Source: Glomus cerebriforme
Taxonomy: Eukaryota > Glomeromycota > Glomeromycetes > Glomerales > Glomeraceae
Length of the DNA stretch: 64,000 nt
Reading direction: 5' to 3'
NCBI GenBank assembly: GCA_003550305.1
Contig: QKYT01000025.1
Span: 158,024-222,023 of the forward strand
This document shows, piece by piece, positions 11,024-25,007 of this stretch (positions are counted from its first letter, which is position 1; each line of letters starts with the position of its first letter). A program made the position numbers and the translations under genes. The notes beneath the pieces are model-generated. The model was given only the letters and a program-made list of their open reading frames with translations, was not told the origin of the DNA and ran no database searches.

Positions 11024-13814
11024 AACCATTCCGGCTTCTACTAGCATATTAATCTTCGATTCAGCAAGAAAGCAAGCAATATGCTTCCCAACAATTTCAA
11101 CCACAATACCGTATCAAGAGCTATATTAATCAGATGATTTTATTTGACTCTCATTCAGAAATCAGAATTATACTTATTTATTATTAATTTAAATTTTTTT
11201 TTCAAATTAATTAATACGTGAATTTAATTTTTCATTGATAATAATATAATTGATGATTGAATTTTCATTTAATCAATTTAATATTATTCAGCAAATAGAA
11301 TTTTTTTAAAATAGATCCAATCATCGATAATTATTTAAAAATTTTGTTTTGTCTGCATGTAGTTATTTTAATAGATCGCATTTCATGTAGATTTTTTTCA
11401 CAATAAGTTGTTTTTCTTTTGTTATACTAATTTGAAATATAAAATTACTAAAAGTAAATACATTTCGGGAAACAATTTTTTAAATCCATATCCGCCGATT
11501 TGCAGAATGAATATGCATTCTGCAGATTGACTGTCAATGGCGTCAATGGCAGGATGCATTATTTGTGATTGTTTAAAAAACTCCTTACGGAAAAGCTGGA
11601 TTCCGAACTTGTACTTAAAGTAAGTTGTACGTATTTTTCAAACAATAAATAATACGGATAAACCCGATATGTAACATGAAACTTTTAGCTAAAAAAGCGG
11701 CATGGATATTTATTTTTGATTGTTTGCAGCACAAAACTTAGTATTATTATAAACTCATTATTTTGTTAAATTTTATTTTGAGAATTAACGGATAGGAATT
11801 TAACAATGGTTAAGAATCATAAGTTTGGCCAGAATTAATACAAAAATTTGAAGCAATAATATTTTAATCTTGGCCGAAATTATAGACTGATCATTTTTGA
11901 TATTAAATCCACTTTTAAAAAATATCAGGTTGTTATTTGGGAATGTAGGGTCGATAATGTAATCGGGTATAGTTTAGAGTATATTTTATGTATTTTTGAA
12001 TTATATCACAAACTTTAGGGCTCTACGAGAGCAATCATGTTCATTAATAAAACCATTCCTGTAAAAGAACTTGTAAAAAAAAAAAAAATAAAATAAAATA
12101 TCAGGTTGTATTATCATCATAAAACAATTCCAATAGTAAAATAACTTAATATTGCTCTTTCTTTTATGCCAAATTTTCTATCGTTTCCACTACTTCCTAA
12201 AATAAAATTAATAAATTATAGATAATTAAGTCATATTTGGTTTATAGATAGATAGTATGAAATAGCGGGAAGGAACTGCCATTCTCGCTTAGCGAGGGGT
12301 TCAGAGCTGGCAGTTGTGATTTTTTTATGCTTTAAATGTCCGCTACTTCAATAAATTATATTAATTTGGGTAGCGCCGGCTCCATTTTTATCTCTGTGAA
12401 AAAACAATAAATTAATAAATTTTTCCCAGATGAATTTAAACATTTTTTTAAAACTTTTTATTATTTTATTGTCAACTTTCAATTTATGTAATACAAATAA
12501 TGGTTAAATAAATTACATACTTTAAGCATGTTTTAAGATTCATCATGCTGTGAACAACCATGCTCACAGCTCAAAATATTATCTCCCCAAAACAATTATC
12601 ATTCACTGAATTACGCCCATAAGGTATTAATAATTTCTCGCTATTTTCAAAATAGAGTGCCCCTGAAATTATTAAGCTTAAACGAACTTAATTTTCAAAA
12701 AGTTAAAAAAAGAATTCTTTTATATTTTCTTTAAATGATCCAGTGTTTTGTGTTGTTTTTCATGGTAAAATAATTTAGGTTCGAACATTGCCCACTTTGT
12801 ATTGGACAATCTCGGACATAAATTACTGTACGTTTGTGGAAAAATCTCATGGGACAATTGATGAAAAAAACTTTATCCTTGATTCTAATGATTTTACAGT
12901 CGCATGAATTCGTAGTTTTCAAGGACCGAGTAAGTCAGGGAAACTACAGTAGACATTATCATCATAATATCTAGCCTGATCCTAATACCCATGAAATGTT
13001 ATTATATAACTTCGTAACGTTTAAATAAAGTAGTTAAAATGTTTAATATAAAATTTGTTGATTTATCTTTTATTTTATTTATTCTATGTTTGATTTATTG
13101 AAATTTGAAAGTGTGATGATAAAGCCAATGATGTAGAAGCGGTGATATTTATGAAAATAAGTGAGGATTCGTCACGGAGATGTTATGATAGCCTTTGATA
13201 TTCAAGGATAACCAAGCAAAAAAAAGAAATTCATATCACAAGTTACAGTAAAGGCTAAAAATACTAAAAAGGTAATTAATTATGTTACCAAATTTACATC
13301 ATACAAAATACTAAATTGTAAGGGGAACGTGCGACACAACGTGATTCCCATTTGCAAGGAGAGTGGGTGGGTGAGGGCATTACTCTAATATTCTAAAATC
13401 TAAATAGAAGTAGGAAATTGATTACAGAGTAGGAAATGGATTAGAGAATAAGAAATGGAATGAATTATAAAATTATACCCAAAATTTTGCCTAATTCGTG
13501 TAAGTAGATAAGAATATACATTGCAAGTGTTTTCGACAATGACCTTTCATGTGAACTTATATTTATTCCTTTATAAGAAATTGTATTACATAAAATAGTG
13601 TATACATTTATTGATCATCATTTGTTTATTGTGTAAGGCGGCAAAAAAAAACTACAATATGAATTTATAATCGTATATTATTATATAATACAATAAAATA
13701 AAATTGAAAAAATTTTTTTTTAATAAATAATAAATAAAAAATTTACAAATAATATAATATAATAAAAATGAAAAATGAATTAATTTACAAACGTTTTCAT
13801 TCAATAGAACTCAA
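11024..13814. other. Intergenic, mostly featureless
   Basis: No supported gene. It contains a compact GC-rich fold-back (12274-12315, listed separately), an imperfect palindrome at 11502-11523 and several A/T homopolymers. Open frames here have no recognisable features. Confidence 0.4.
12274..12315. repeat. Compact GC-rich fold-back with nested hairpin
   Basis: The outer arms AACTGCCA (12274-12281) and TGGCAGTT (12308-12315) are perfectly complementary. Inside them, CTCGC (12284-12288) and GCGAG (12292-12296) form a second hairpin with a 3-nt loop. It stands out from the AT-rich surroundings. It could be a decayed MITE end or a structured RNA element; no flanking duplication was identified. 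Confidence 0.4.
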
Positions 13815-15424
13815 TTAAATATCGATGGTAATATCGGGTAAATTTAAATCCAATAATAAAAATTGAGTACTATTAATTGATTCATTATTAGTTATAATAA
13901 CTTCATAATTTTCTGTTGAATAATTCCTTCTATCTAATACATCTTGAAATTGTAATAATCTGCTAGTATAAATAGCTTCTTCATGTCTAACTGCCATAAT
14001 TCTCTTTTCTTCAATTATATCAGGAATAAGTTTATCTGCTCTTAAAAATGAATTACGAATTTCATAAACTTCACTATTATCCAAGTTCATAAGGGACCAC
14101 CAATGATTAAAAATGTAAAATAATTGTTTTGCAGTAGGACGTAAAGAAGGATTAGTACAACAACAATGTTTGGCTAATTCACCATAAACTTTAGGAGTTC
14201 CTTCAGCTAATTCTGGACGTAATCCTTGACAAATTTCTAAAGCTAATTGTTCATTATGTGGACGATGTGAAAAAGGTGGTATTCCAGTCAATATTTCGAT
14301 CATTAATATTCCAATACTATAAATATCAGATCTTTTTGATACATCTTTTCCCAAAATTACTTCAGGAGCTAAATAAGGTAAAATTCCATAAACATTTTTT
14401 TTACCATTTCCTGAATTATTAAATAATAAAGGACTTGCAGGATAATTTAATCCTGTATCAGATAAAGCTGAAGTAGTTTCTCTTGCTAAATCTCCAACTT
14501 GTAACACATTTCCTGCATGTATATTTCCATGGACTATTCCGGCCTTATGTAATGTGAGTAAATTTGATATGATATCACATAACCACCATATTTTTTCCGT
14601 CCAACGAAATGAAGAAAAATGACGATGTAATAATGATCGTAATGATCCATGCTCGGTATATTGTGTTACTAATATGTATTCTCCTGTAGATGGATCTTGT
14701 GACATTCCGTAAAATCGGAGAAGTTGTTGCATTCGTTTACGCGATTGAATTAGACTCCATTTATAATAAATTTTTAACTAAATCATAAAAATAAATATTA
14801 ATAAAAAGATTTTATTTCATTGAAATATTTTAAATATTTTAAATATCTTAATCTTAAATATCTTAAATATCTTACCCGTTTTAAATATTCTTCAGACATT
14901 TCTTGAGAATTTTTTATACATTTTAATGTAACTTTGATTGGATTTGTACGAATATTTTGCATTTCATTTTTTTTTCCTCCTTTGTCTAACTTATTTTTTC
15001 TTCTAATATGACATACAAATTAAATAAATAAATAAATAAATAATCAATACATTATCAATTTAAAGTAAATAAAATTTTAAAGTGAATTTTATTACCTTCC
15101 CTGAATCCAAGTGGCACTATAAACAACACTAAATCCACCTTCACCAATTTTACATATATCTCGAAAATTTTCAAAAGGAATCCATTCCAAGAAAGGATCA
15201 GACCAAGAATCAGATTTTGATTGAGTACGACGAATTAATTTATCAACACCTCGATGACCCGAAGTCACACTTTTCATAGTACATTTTTTACACCATCCAT
15301 TGATATCCAGATATCGTTGAAAATGGTTACAAGATAACGAAGATGGCAAAGTTGTTGGAAGATTTCGAGGGATCGGAATGTTTATGTTTCGTGTATGATC
15401 AATTGATGCCAAAGAGTTTCCCAT
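13815..15424 (-). CDS. Three-exon protein kinase-like gene, probable pseudokinase
   Basis: Exons are 15424-15096, 15002-14876 and 14777-13815 (complement), with GT-AG introns of 93 and 98 nt. They join in frame to 472 residues. Residues 43-55 hold a short Cys pair (GWCKKC), the remnant of the zinc-ribbon-like N-terminus common in this clade's kinases. The glycine loop GEGGFSVVYSA is at 94-104 and the VAIK-type lysine is K137 (VTLK). The catalytic loop reads HGNIHAGN (235-242) where active relatives have HRDLHSGN, so the catalytic Asp is Asn237. The DFG equivalent is SDTG with Asp259 kept, and APE is kept (YLAPEV). The substrate lobe with SDIYSIGILMIEILTG and the RP motif (LRPTAKQL) is complete. 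I infer that it binds ATP and partners but is catalytically weak or dead. It belongs to the expanded TKL-like kinases of Glomeromycotina. Confidence 0.85.
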
Positions 15425-18400
15425 CTTTCCAAGTAAAATAATTTTTAATCTTTCAGTAGAACTCGATCGGAATTCCTATACATATAGATAATTGAAATAA
15501 AAAATAATCTTTAATATATATTTTTTTTTTTAAAAAAAAAAGAAATTTTTATGATATTTTTAAAATTAATTAATTATTTATTTAATGCGATATTTAATTT
15601 AATGATATATTAATTTTTTTTATTAACATTTATTTTAATTTTTTTTACTTTTTTGATTTGATATCCAGTCATTTCACTTTCTCGTAAATTTTTTCCAAAA
15701 ATCAATACAATGGACCTTTTTTTTATTATTATTAGAGAAAGAAGATCCGATCAATTTTGAAATTTAATATTTTTGTTATATGCAGTTAATATAAATAAAT
15801 TTTCTTACATTTAATGATTAATATGTTTAAAATATTTAAATAAAGAACCTTAAAATTTCTTTATTTTTTTTTTTTTAAAAAAAAAAATTAAAACCTTTTT
15901 AACATTTCTTTTATATAATAAAATTCCATAATGAGAAATTTTCATTAACATTTTACTGCGAGAAAATCATTTTGGTAGACAATATTAACGATCATCAATA
16001 TTTTTTATATAAAAACAATCACATAAAAAATCATTTAACTAAAGTTGGGTAAGTTAGAATCATATGTGTTACAATACCAATTAGTTATTTAGTTTATCCA
16101 TTAAGAAAATTATAAATCGATCAAAAAAATTTTTTAAAACTATGCTTAACATTATACCCTAATTTATGAAATCCTATTGTTTATAAATAGTTTAGTTGTT
16201 CCAAAAATAAATATTTATAAACTATGTACAATGTCCTGAATGAATCATAAATGTCTCACAATTAATCAAATAAGCTTACACAAAGTAAATCATTTTAGCG
16301 AATTAAATTTTTTACTTACAATAAAGTTTGTTTACTTTTTTTGTCGATCAAACAAAAAGGATCTTTTTTTTAAATATTGTAGACAATATTTAATATTATC
16401 TTTTAATAATCTATTTGTGGTGAAAATGAATAAAGTTTGAAACAACAAGAAAAAATAAAAAATAAAAAAATTTTAAAGTTTTGCATAGAATTTTATTATT
16501 ATTTTTTCCTCCGTAAATAATTTTCTTATTAAAACAATATCCGAACTTGATTTTATGCCAAGTGATGTCAGAATTAAGGAGTTCACCAAAAAGTCTATGA
16601 TTGTACGTAAAATGTTGTAATTTGGCTAATTTTAACTTTATTAGCCAAATCATAAATTTATGACGATAGTATATGATAGTATATCGTATAGTGTATATGT
16701 ACAGTATATTCGGATTAAAACAGTATAAAATTTTGAAGTCAATACTTTGTTATAAAAGCAGATGTGGATAGCAAATAAAAATTGTCAGATCATGTGAATC
16801 GTCAACTGTCTGTGTAACATGGCAAACGAATTACAATAAATTTGTATTATTGTTATTATAAAAGATTCCAATAGTCGCAAGTAATAAAAAATGTCCAAAC
16901 ATGTTTATAAAACATACAAAATCATTAGCTTGAAAAGATTTCTTTAATAAATAGGTTTGCACAATGTTCAATATTTTTATTCCACAATAAAAGATAAACA
17001 AATTCTGGTTTTTTTCATACTTGTTTTACAATAAAGAGAAGTAATATAAAAAAAAAATACGTACAGATTTACGAAATTTTTGCAATTATTATGTTTTAAA
17101 TATCTAATAATCCTAATAATCCTTAATAAAAGGGTTATTAAAATCTTGTAAAGGGTTTCAATATGGTCATTTTAATTATTCGAGAGGATCTGGTTATTAT
17201 ATATTTTTAATCAACAATCATTTTTATTTTTTATTTTTATATTTATTTATATTCGAGTTTTTCATCTAATAGACCTTTTGATTTCACCTTATTTTTGCAA
17301 AAAAAAATCGATTTATAATTTTTTTTTACAATTTTATATTTTTTTAATAAAAAACTTTAATCTTTCCACTCCTAATGTTCCTAATGTCCAAACTAAAAGC
17401 AATAGGAATCATCAAGCATCAAAATTCAAATGTCAAATCCCAAAATTCTAATATGAAACTTAAATTATATGGATGATTTCACCTATCAATGATGCTAGTT
17501 TCCTTATCGATATGATGTTTTAAATATATTAATACAACCGATACTTGAAACATACAAAAAGGAAACAAAAAGACCATTCATTTAACGTTTTAAAGAAAAT
17601 TGTAATAAAATATCCCTTTCTTTGAAATTATCTTCAAAAGTTGTGCTAAAAAAAAAAAAAGGCAAAAATATTTAATAATCAAAAATTACTTATTTGCTAG
17701 TTAAGCATAATTTATCATAATATGATCATTACCACTAAATATAAAGTATTTTAGTCTAATTTAAAAACAGCTTGGAAGCTTTTGTAACAAATTATAAAAT
17801 ATTTCCAATGTTTACAGAAAAAAATCAGATTCTATTTTAAAATTTGTATATAAAATATTTATACATTCACATGCTGTGCTTAGATTGTCTTACGTAAGAT
17901 GTATTTTAAAGTTTTAAAAACCTTTAAAAGATATTTTTTAGATATAACTAAGCTAACATATTAAATCTTTTAGTACTTATTAAAAGTATTCGTTAAAATC
18001 CAGAAATGATAAGATATTATATAATAATTAAAAATAATAAAAGTAAATAATATTAACAATAAATCTGATATACTGTATAATATATAAAAAAAGTAGTTAA
18101 ATACATCATTAGTAAAGGATAATTTGATAAAAACTATTCAAACTCTTAAACAAAAATTTAAATTACAGTATTTCAACAATTAACCAAATTTAAAAAATAT
18201 ATATATAAATGAAATATATTACAAGAATATAATATAGTAGTATTATATGAAAGCGATCAATTTAATACAATTAAAAGGCACAGAACAAAGATGTGCGCAT
18301 TAATTTTTAAAATATAATTATATTTTCAATATTTATTTTTATCATTAGGCTCAAATAATCATGCTTATAGATAGATTTAAACGTTCTGATTATTTCTGAT

Positions 18401-19588
18401 TATTATTCTCGCATCCATCTCTTTGAATATCATATGTCAAAGAGCGTGATCAAGCGTATTATAGTATTTGATAATCACCTCGAATAATCAAAGAGTCTTC
18501 AAGACTTATATAATCTATAAACTGTACTTATATTTTAATTATTTATAATTATATCTTAATAAATTATTAGTAATTACTACAGAAGAGACTGCTACGATAT
18601 TCAGTAATATTTAATATTAATTACTATTATGTTTGTGGGTTAACACAGGATTGCATGGCAAATTATCTTTATGGAAAGGACAGAATATAAACCATAGGTA
18701 AAGAGATTTATATTGAAAAGGTATGCCTTGCAAAATTACTTGTTATAAATAAAATAGTTATTAATATTATTACAACAGTAAATAGCGTAACTCTATGAAA
18801 AAAAAGATGGTTTGCATCTTCCAACAAAACCTGTAATAAATACAATAAAAAAATAAATGTAACTGATACACGGTTTAACATCAACATACAAATTTCACTT
18901 ATACGACGATAAGCATATTTAAAGCGTTTCATTAAGTCATTAAAACATTAAAAAATATGACTGAAACAATTTAATTGAACCACCAGCTATATGGAAAAAA
19001 AGGATTTTTTTGGGGCGGAATTTACCGATAAAGCTTTATTTTTTTTTTAGAATTTATCCGATATACTGTATATAATTATTATTCGATCTCGAGCCGATAA
19101 TTATTCGAAATTATTCGTTTTAATGTATCAAACGAAACGTTTATCATTTTATTCTTTGTCTTTTAATGCATTGCTTAAATAATCTTGTATTCTCTTTTTT
19201 TTTTACCATGTGAAAAGACTATAGGCATGCTCTGTTTTAAGAAATTATTTTTTTAAAAAAAAGAAATAAACATAAATAAAATAAATTCAAAATACGATTA
19301 ATAACTTTTATATCATGCAGTACAATTTATATATATAAATATACGTTTTTTAAAAATTTCGTTTATATTTCTTTTTTAATTAATTATGGTAATTTGAAAT
19401 GATTAGAATTCGATTAGTTTTTGTTATGAAACAAGTTTTTTTTGGAACTTGTATAAAAATTTTATCTTTCATTTATTGATTTTTATCGATTAATTAATTA
19501 ACGTTTATTTCCTCTATTCTATGGAATAAATAAAAAAAAATTAAATATTATATTTAATTCTAAAAATGAGAAATTTCAAAATTTAGGT
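15425..19588. other. Long non-coding AT-rich region
   Basis: About 4.2 kb of very AT-rich sequence with many homopolymer and palindromic A/T runs (for example 15515-15545 and 15860-15890). The short frames near 16240-16653 and 18708-18932 have no recognisable domain and lysine/phenylalanine-biased composition typical of chance frames. I see no RNA gene or paired terminal repeat. Confidence 0.45.
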
Positions 19589-20509
19589 CTAATATTTTTT
19601 TATATTATCTTCAATATCTTTTCCCCTAATATCCTTTATATCCAAATATGCAACTGCCACATTCATCAAAGTATCCTGAGAATTATCAATCTCTGTGTAT
19701 TTAGGTTTTTCTCTCAACAGATAGTGCATGATTCCCCAAGGGTGGAATCTACCTTTTCCAAACAAGATAAAGTACGTAGTAAGCAAAACACTAGTTGCGA
19801 AGGTGAGTATATCAGTAATAATTGAGAATTCTGTAATAGCCTGGTATTCTTCTGTTTGCGTGATAAGAAATGGGTCGGCCCGAACTTCGATACCATTAGG
19901 AGCTTCTGGAGAATATGTTTCTGTAATGAGTTGATTATTAAAAAGAATTTCATTCTGTTTATTAAGATAAGTTCGATTTTCAACTGAATAAGAAATTCGA
20001 ATCTTATTTAAAGAACTAGTATAAATCCATGGCAAATCTTGCACGTCTGGATTGTCGAGTGGTTTTAATAGGGTTATCGCATATGGTGCTTGAGGGAGAA
20101 TATTTCCGTTTCCTCCAAGATAAGTAATATCAATTTTCAGGTCATTCCATGAGGGAGCATGTAACTTTTCCATAGGTTGATGTTTATACACTATTGGTTC
20201 TGTGGTATTGATTGTCCAACATTGATTCCATACTCCTTCTATGAATAGATCACTTGTGGGCATGGAAAAATTTGTATTTTTTTGTGGCCATGATGGGCCC
20301 GACGTTACGTTGATTTGGAGATTGATAGAATCTGTACATATCAAAAGGCCAGGCATTGGGAGTGTCTCTGCATTTTTCGGGCTTAAGGTGTTTAGAAGAC
20401 TAGGCTGACTATTAAACTTATCATACTTGTAAAGAATGTATACTACCAATAGAGCAATTAATGCGGAAATTATAATAACTTGAGCAACAATAATTCGTTT
20501 CAAGTACAT
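19589..20509 (-). CDS. Two-helix membrane protein, family of unknown function
   Basis: Single exon, 306 residues, ATG at 20509. A hydrophobic segment at residues 5-27 (signal anchor) is followed by about 200 residues likely outside the cytoplasm, with Cys58 and Cys97 as a possible disulphide and several N-glycosylation sequons (NVTS, NTTE, NRTY). A second membrane segment lies at 229-250. The short cytoplasmic tail begins with FGKGRFHPWGIMHYLLR, a juxtamembrane motif I associate with a multicopy Glomeromycotina surface-protein family. The topology suggests both ends face the cytoplasm. Function is unknown. The frame is intact and the composition is clearly coding. Confidence 0.8.
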   Translation of the reverse strand: MYLKRIIVAQVIIISALIALLVVYILYKYDKFNSQPSLLNTLSPKNAETLPMPGLLICTDSINLQINVTSGPSWPQKNTNFSMPTSDLFIEGVWNQCWTINTTEPIVYKHQPMEKLHAPSWNDLKIDITYLGGNGNILPQAPYAITLLKPLDNPDVQDLPWIYTSSLNKIRISYSVENRTYLNKQNEILFNNQLITETYSPEAPNGIEVRADPFLITQTEEYQAITEFSIITDILTFATSVLLTTYFILFGKGRFHPWGIMHYLLREKPKYTEIDNSQDTLMNVAVAYLDIKDIRGKDIEDNIKKY

Positions 20510-22809
20510 TTTGTTTTTGTTTAGCCTTTAAAAACTCGAAATTTTTCAAGAAATTTTATTGTAAAAACGAGTTTTTGATATACACATTTATATTTTATTA
20601 TGTGGCTTATGCGGTCTTATAATCCGATTGACTCGGGTTACAAATGTATTACAAAATGTATTACAAATAAACATACGAATCTTTGAAAAATAAGCAGGGG
20701 TAGTATAATTCAAAAAAGGAAATTTTGATGCCGTAGATGGAAGGGAGGGAAAATACATGGGTTAAACAGCTTTATATAATTCCGGACAATACCGTAATTC
20801 GCATGATTAGCATTAGCTTTTATCTCCAAAAAAGGGAAACTATTAAAATATCAATCACGATTACTCCGAATCTTGATCAATATAACAAATATTTATTTTT
20901 TTTTTATTTAAAAATAAAATAATAGCCGTATATTTACTGTATATTCAATTTGAATATTAGTCGTTTATTATAAGTTTATAAACATGTTTCTTATTCTGCA
21001 TTAATCTGATAAATTGCTAATTGAATAAATGAAGCTAAAAAATTCACAACAATTATAACAATTATAGATATTTGATTTGACCAAGGGTAAATACGTATTC
21101 TATAAAATAAAAGCTTTGGAAATTTTTTTTGTAATAAACACTAGAAATATTATAATATTATTTTAAATTTTTTTCTGAATTTAATACGCATGAAATTTTT
21201 TTTACGTAAGGGTATCTGGTATCATTAACATAATCTCTATTATAATATTATATTACATATAATAAAATGAGAGTTCTGTATGAAAAAAAAGCATATATTG
21301 CCAGTATTTTATAAGTGAATTAATGTAATTTTAAGCCTGATGGTATGAAATTTTTTAATGATTTAAAAGAAATCAGCTTTTCTTTGATGTCCATATCGGT
21401 CCCAAATTGTTAAATTGAGAAAGGGGGGAAGATTGGTTATTAGTGTCAATTAGAATAAATTTATAATGCATTTAAATAATAAAAACGTTAAAAAATGAAT
21501 AATAAAGGGAGGACTCAACACTGATGCTAATTTTCGTAATATAGCAACTATTTATTTTGTTATGATTTCTGAAATAAATTAATCAACTACATATATATTC
21601 GATTACTATGTCTATAATTCATATATAAGATTTTGATTTTTAACCAGTCCCAAAGCAAAAAAAAAAAATGCTACCGTACAATATTTTTACTCCTTACTTT
21701 TATATCTCGATTCCATAACATTCCACTCCGCCAGTCCGCCTAACTTCAAGAAATTTATTGTGAATGCGTCTTGATGCGTTATAACAAAAGGTAAGTTGTT
21801 GCTTCAATTTTTGCATTGTATCGTAAGTATGAGCTTATTATAGAAAACTTGGTAGAAATTACATCAGTTAGTACATTATTAACATTCTTCTTAGTGAACC
21901 TAGTAATGATATTGCGTATACATGTTCCTGATGCTTCAAGAAAGTCAAAGTACTAGATCGCGAAATTGCGAATGGTATATTGAACAAAACGCGAATCAAC
22001 CAAAATGTCTGTATCAGCAGATTGAAAATTCACCAATAATTTTACAAATAACCTTTCATGTAATGAAATGCCAGTTGACATGTGACTAAAGGAAATAATA
22101 TGAACATTCTACATTACGCAATTATTAATTTTTCTTTGACACGCAATTCACTGAGTCAATATGATTTGATTATCACATCTTGTATTACTTATAAATATAT
22201 AAATTACAATTTATCGTTTCTCTTTCTATTCTTCTTCATTCATCTTTTTTTACACATAAAAAGTCCTAATAAATCATCTATACAAAAATTGTTGCTTTTA
22301 ATATAATATATTATAAAATTATAAATTATTTTAAAAATTCCTCTTCTCATATACAAATTCTATTAATTTTATATCCTGTTGAAAAAATCATGAGAAATTT
22401 TAATGAATTTGATCTATAATTGATAACATCAAATGTCTGTCTAATAAAAGACTTAATATTGTCATATAGAATATGCCAAGAAAATATGGCCAATACTTAA
22501 AAATATATTTATAATCAGATTATTTCTCACGCTTTATTATTAAAGCTTTTTTTTTTTTCTTTCCCTATATATTCGATGACTAATATTAAATTATTATTCT
22601 TCATCTCATCAAGTCTTTTTTAAAATCCATTTTACTATTCATAAAGATGAGCTCAGCTCAAAATAATTTTAGATCAACTTTTATCAATTGCAAATTCTAA
22701 ATTGTCAAACAATATTTAATTTATATCAAAATTATCAAGAAAATTGAGGAGAAACATCAACTAATGCAAATCGAAATTGAAGAGCGAAAAATGGCATTTT
22801 AAGACGTAT

Positions 22810-22846
<37 letters not shown>

Positions 22847-23633
22847 ATCCAAAATTTTAAAAATTTATAGTAACAACAAACAATCCTTAAATATACTGAT
22901 TACACAAATTAATAATTATTCATGCCTTCTACAATTTGTAATATTATCCCTTCCTTCATCTTCTAATTCTGCAAAATTAAAATTAGATCACAATTTATTA
23001 TTAATTTATTATACTTTTCAAAAGAGACTTTATATACTGTATACGAAAAAAAAACTTTAAAAACATAAAATACAATTATTTATTTATGATTTTACTTCCA
23101 TCCGGAACATTGATCGTTTAAATTTTTAACAAATTAATATAAACCTATTATCAGAAGGAAGGAAAAAAAAACTTTCTATCATACATACACATATACACAT
23201 ATATATAAAGAAATCATATTTTAAAAGAAGGCATTTGAATTATATAAAAAGCAGCAAATTTAGGACATAATATAAAGTCGTCCATATCACTTGTGATAGA
23301 AAGTCAGAGGATCGAATTTTCTCTTTTTTTTTATAATTTATAATTTATAATTTTTGATCTTTTATATCTTCAAGGTCAAGTTACCACTGATAGTAACTTG
23401 AACTTTTTTATTTTCTATATGAACTTTTTTTTTTTTTACTATCGTTATTTATTCCATCTTTTTTTTTTTAAATAAGGATAAAACTTTTTTTTTTTATAAA
23501 AAAAAAATAATAATTTTGGTTAGTAGTAATTGCGGGAATTCATGTTGAGGATTTCATCATATTATAATGTAATTTTAGTAATTTGACATCACACATTTTA
23601 CTTCGCAGATTAATCACCATTTACAGTGCGCGA
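20510..23633. other. Intergenic, mostly featureless
   Basis: No supported gene. A short microsatellite of five ATTATGG units lies at about 22811-22845, and long T and A runs are frequent near 23320-23510. Confidence 0.45.
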
Positions 23634-24188
23634 AAAAAGTTTTGAGAATAATTTTTCCAGTTAATATTTAATCGATAAATTGCCTATAACATACTAAAAA
23701 TACACAAATTCTATATGTAAAAAGCTATGACGAATCTTTTTGTCTTAATACACAATATGTAATTTCTTAATAAAATTTTGCGTTATAATGCATTAAATTT
23801 AATTAATTGAAATTTTAATAATTTTTTAAGTTTTTTAAAATTTAACTTTAATTTTATCATTAATGTACTATAAAAATTTTATTAGATATACTTTATGATG
23901 TAGCAAAAGAAATAAAAAAAAATTATTAAATTTGGTTGGATATTTACCATGAAACTGCCTTTTAAAATTGTCCAATTAGTCAAATATTAGTTATCTTATT
24001 TTTTCTAATAATTTTTTGGATGACTTAAATTTTAATAAGTGGATAGCATGTGGTCTGTTGCTAATATACTTTTGGTAACTTATTTTTCATATTATAAAGG
24101 GTATAACCACAAATTTTCATATGCCACTGACACTTATTCATCGCATAACAAATGAAAATATTTTTCTAATTACTTTTTTCGCGCACTG
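23634..24188. mobile_element. Tc1/mariner-type non-autonomous element (MITE)
   Basis: A 555-bp element bounded by perfect 17-bp terminal inverted repeats, CAGTGCGCGAAAAAAGT at 23634-23650 and its complement ending at 24188. Both ends are flanked by TA (23632-23633 and 24189-24190), the target duplication of Tc1/mariner transposons. The interior is AT-rich and contains no transposase frame, so it must have been mobilised in trans. Confidence 0.8.
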
Positions 24189-24190
24189 TA

Positions 24191-25007
24191 GTAATATTTA
24201 TTAAAATCATAGCCTAATTTAGATAATTATCGGATGAATTATAGTGGACGAAAAGAATACAATCGATTCTTAAATAATAGTAAAACAAGGGTTAAGGGAT
24301 AAATTGTTAAAAATAAAAGATTTTAAAAAGTTATCTTTATATTTAAATGGAATATCTTACCCATGATTTGCGAAAAATAATCTGCATTTGATGTTGAACT
24401 AATTCACCTCCCGTTAGTCCCGTATCCTTCCGTAATAATTATAAAGTAGTACATACGAATAAGGATATTTTTTTCTTTTTAAAAAAAATCAAAGAAATTT
24501 TTTAAAGTATAAAATTTATATTATATTTATTTTAACGAAAAATATTTGCGTTCAGAATGATAGTTGATCCAATACAGTAAATTAAAAGTGTTCAACTATC
24601 ATATCAAATGTGCGGGCGATCATTTTATCGTTTGAACCAACCGCATTTAATTCATCTGTAAATCGATTCTTTAAATGTAATCCTTTTTGTACGTAATTTC
24701 CACATGCATTTAAATACTAAATATATAAAATTCTAAACTTAGTAACAAAATTATCTAAAAAATCCTCGTGTTATAGAATACTATTAATAGAATTTATTAG
24801 GGGTTTTAAGATTTACAAGGGTCAAATTAATTCGATTATATTACCAGTTAAAGGATCACAATTGCCAAGATTTTATTAATCTAGAAACGAATAGAATCTT
24901 TAATTGAATATACAAAAAAATATATATATATACCATTATCATCAATCATTCAATAATTTTTATTATTATTATTTTTTTTTTTTTGAAAAAAATAAAACGT
25001 TTCAAAA
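24191..25007. other. Intergenic, presumed promoter side of the FAD oxidase gene
   Basis: No coding frame. The AT-rich leader immediately before 25008 has T and A runs. Confidence 0.4.

Noticed and set aside
19714..19983. Overlapping frames inside the two-helix membrane protein gene
   Set aside because: Shadow frames of an intact 306-residue gene, with no features of their own.
22811..22845. ATTATGG microsatellite
   Set aside because: Simple seven-base repeat of five units; common in AT-rich fungal DNA and not worth a finding.
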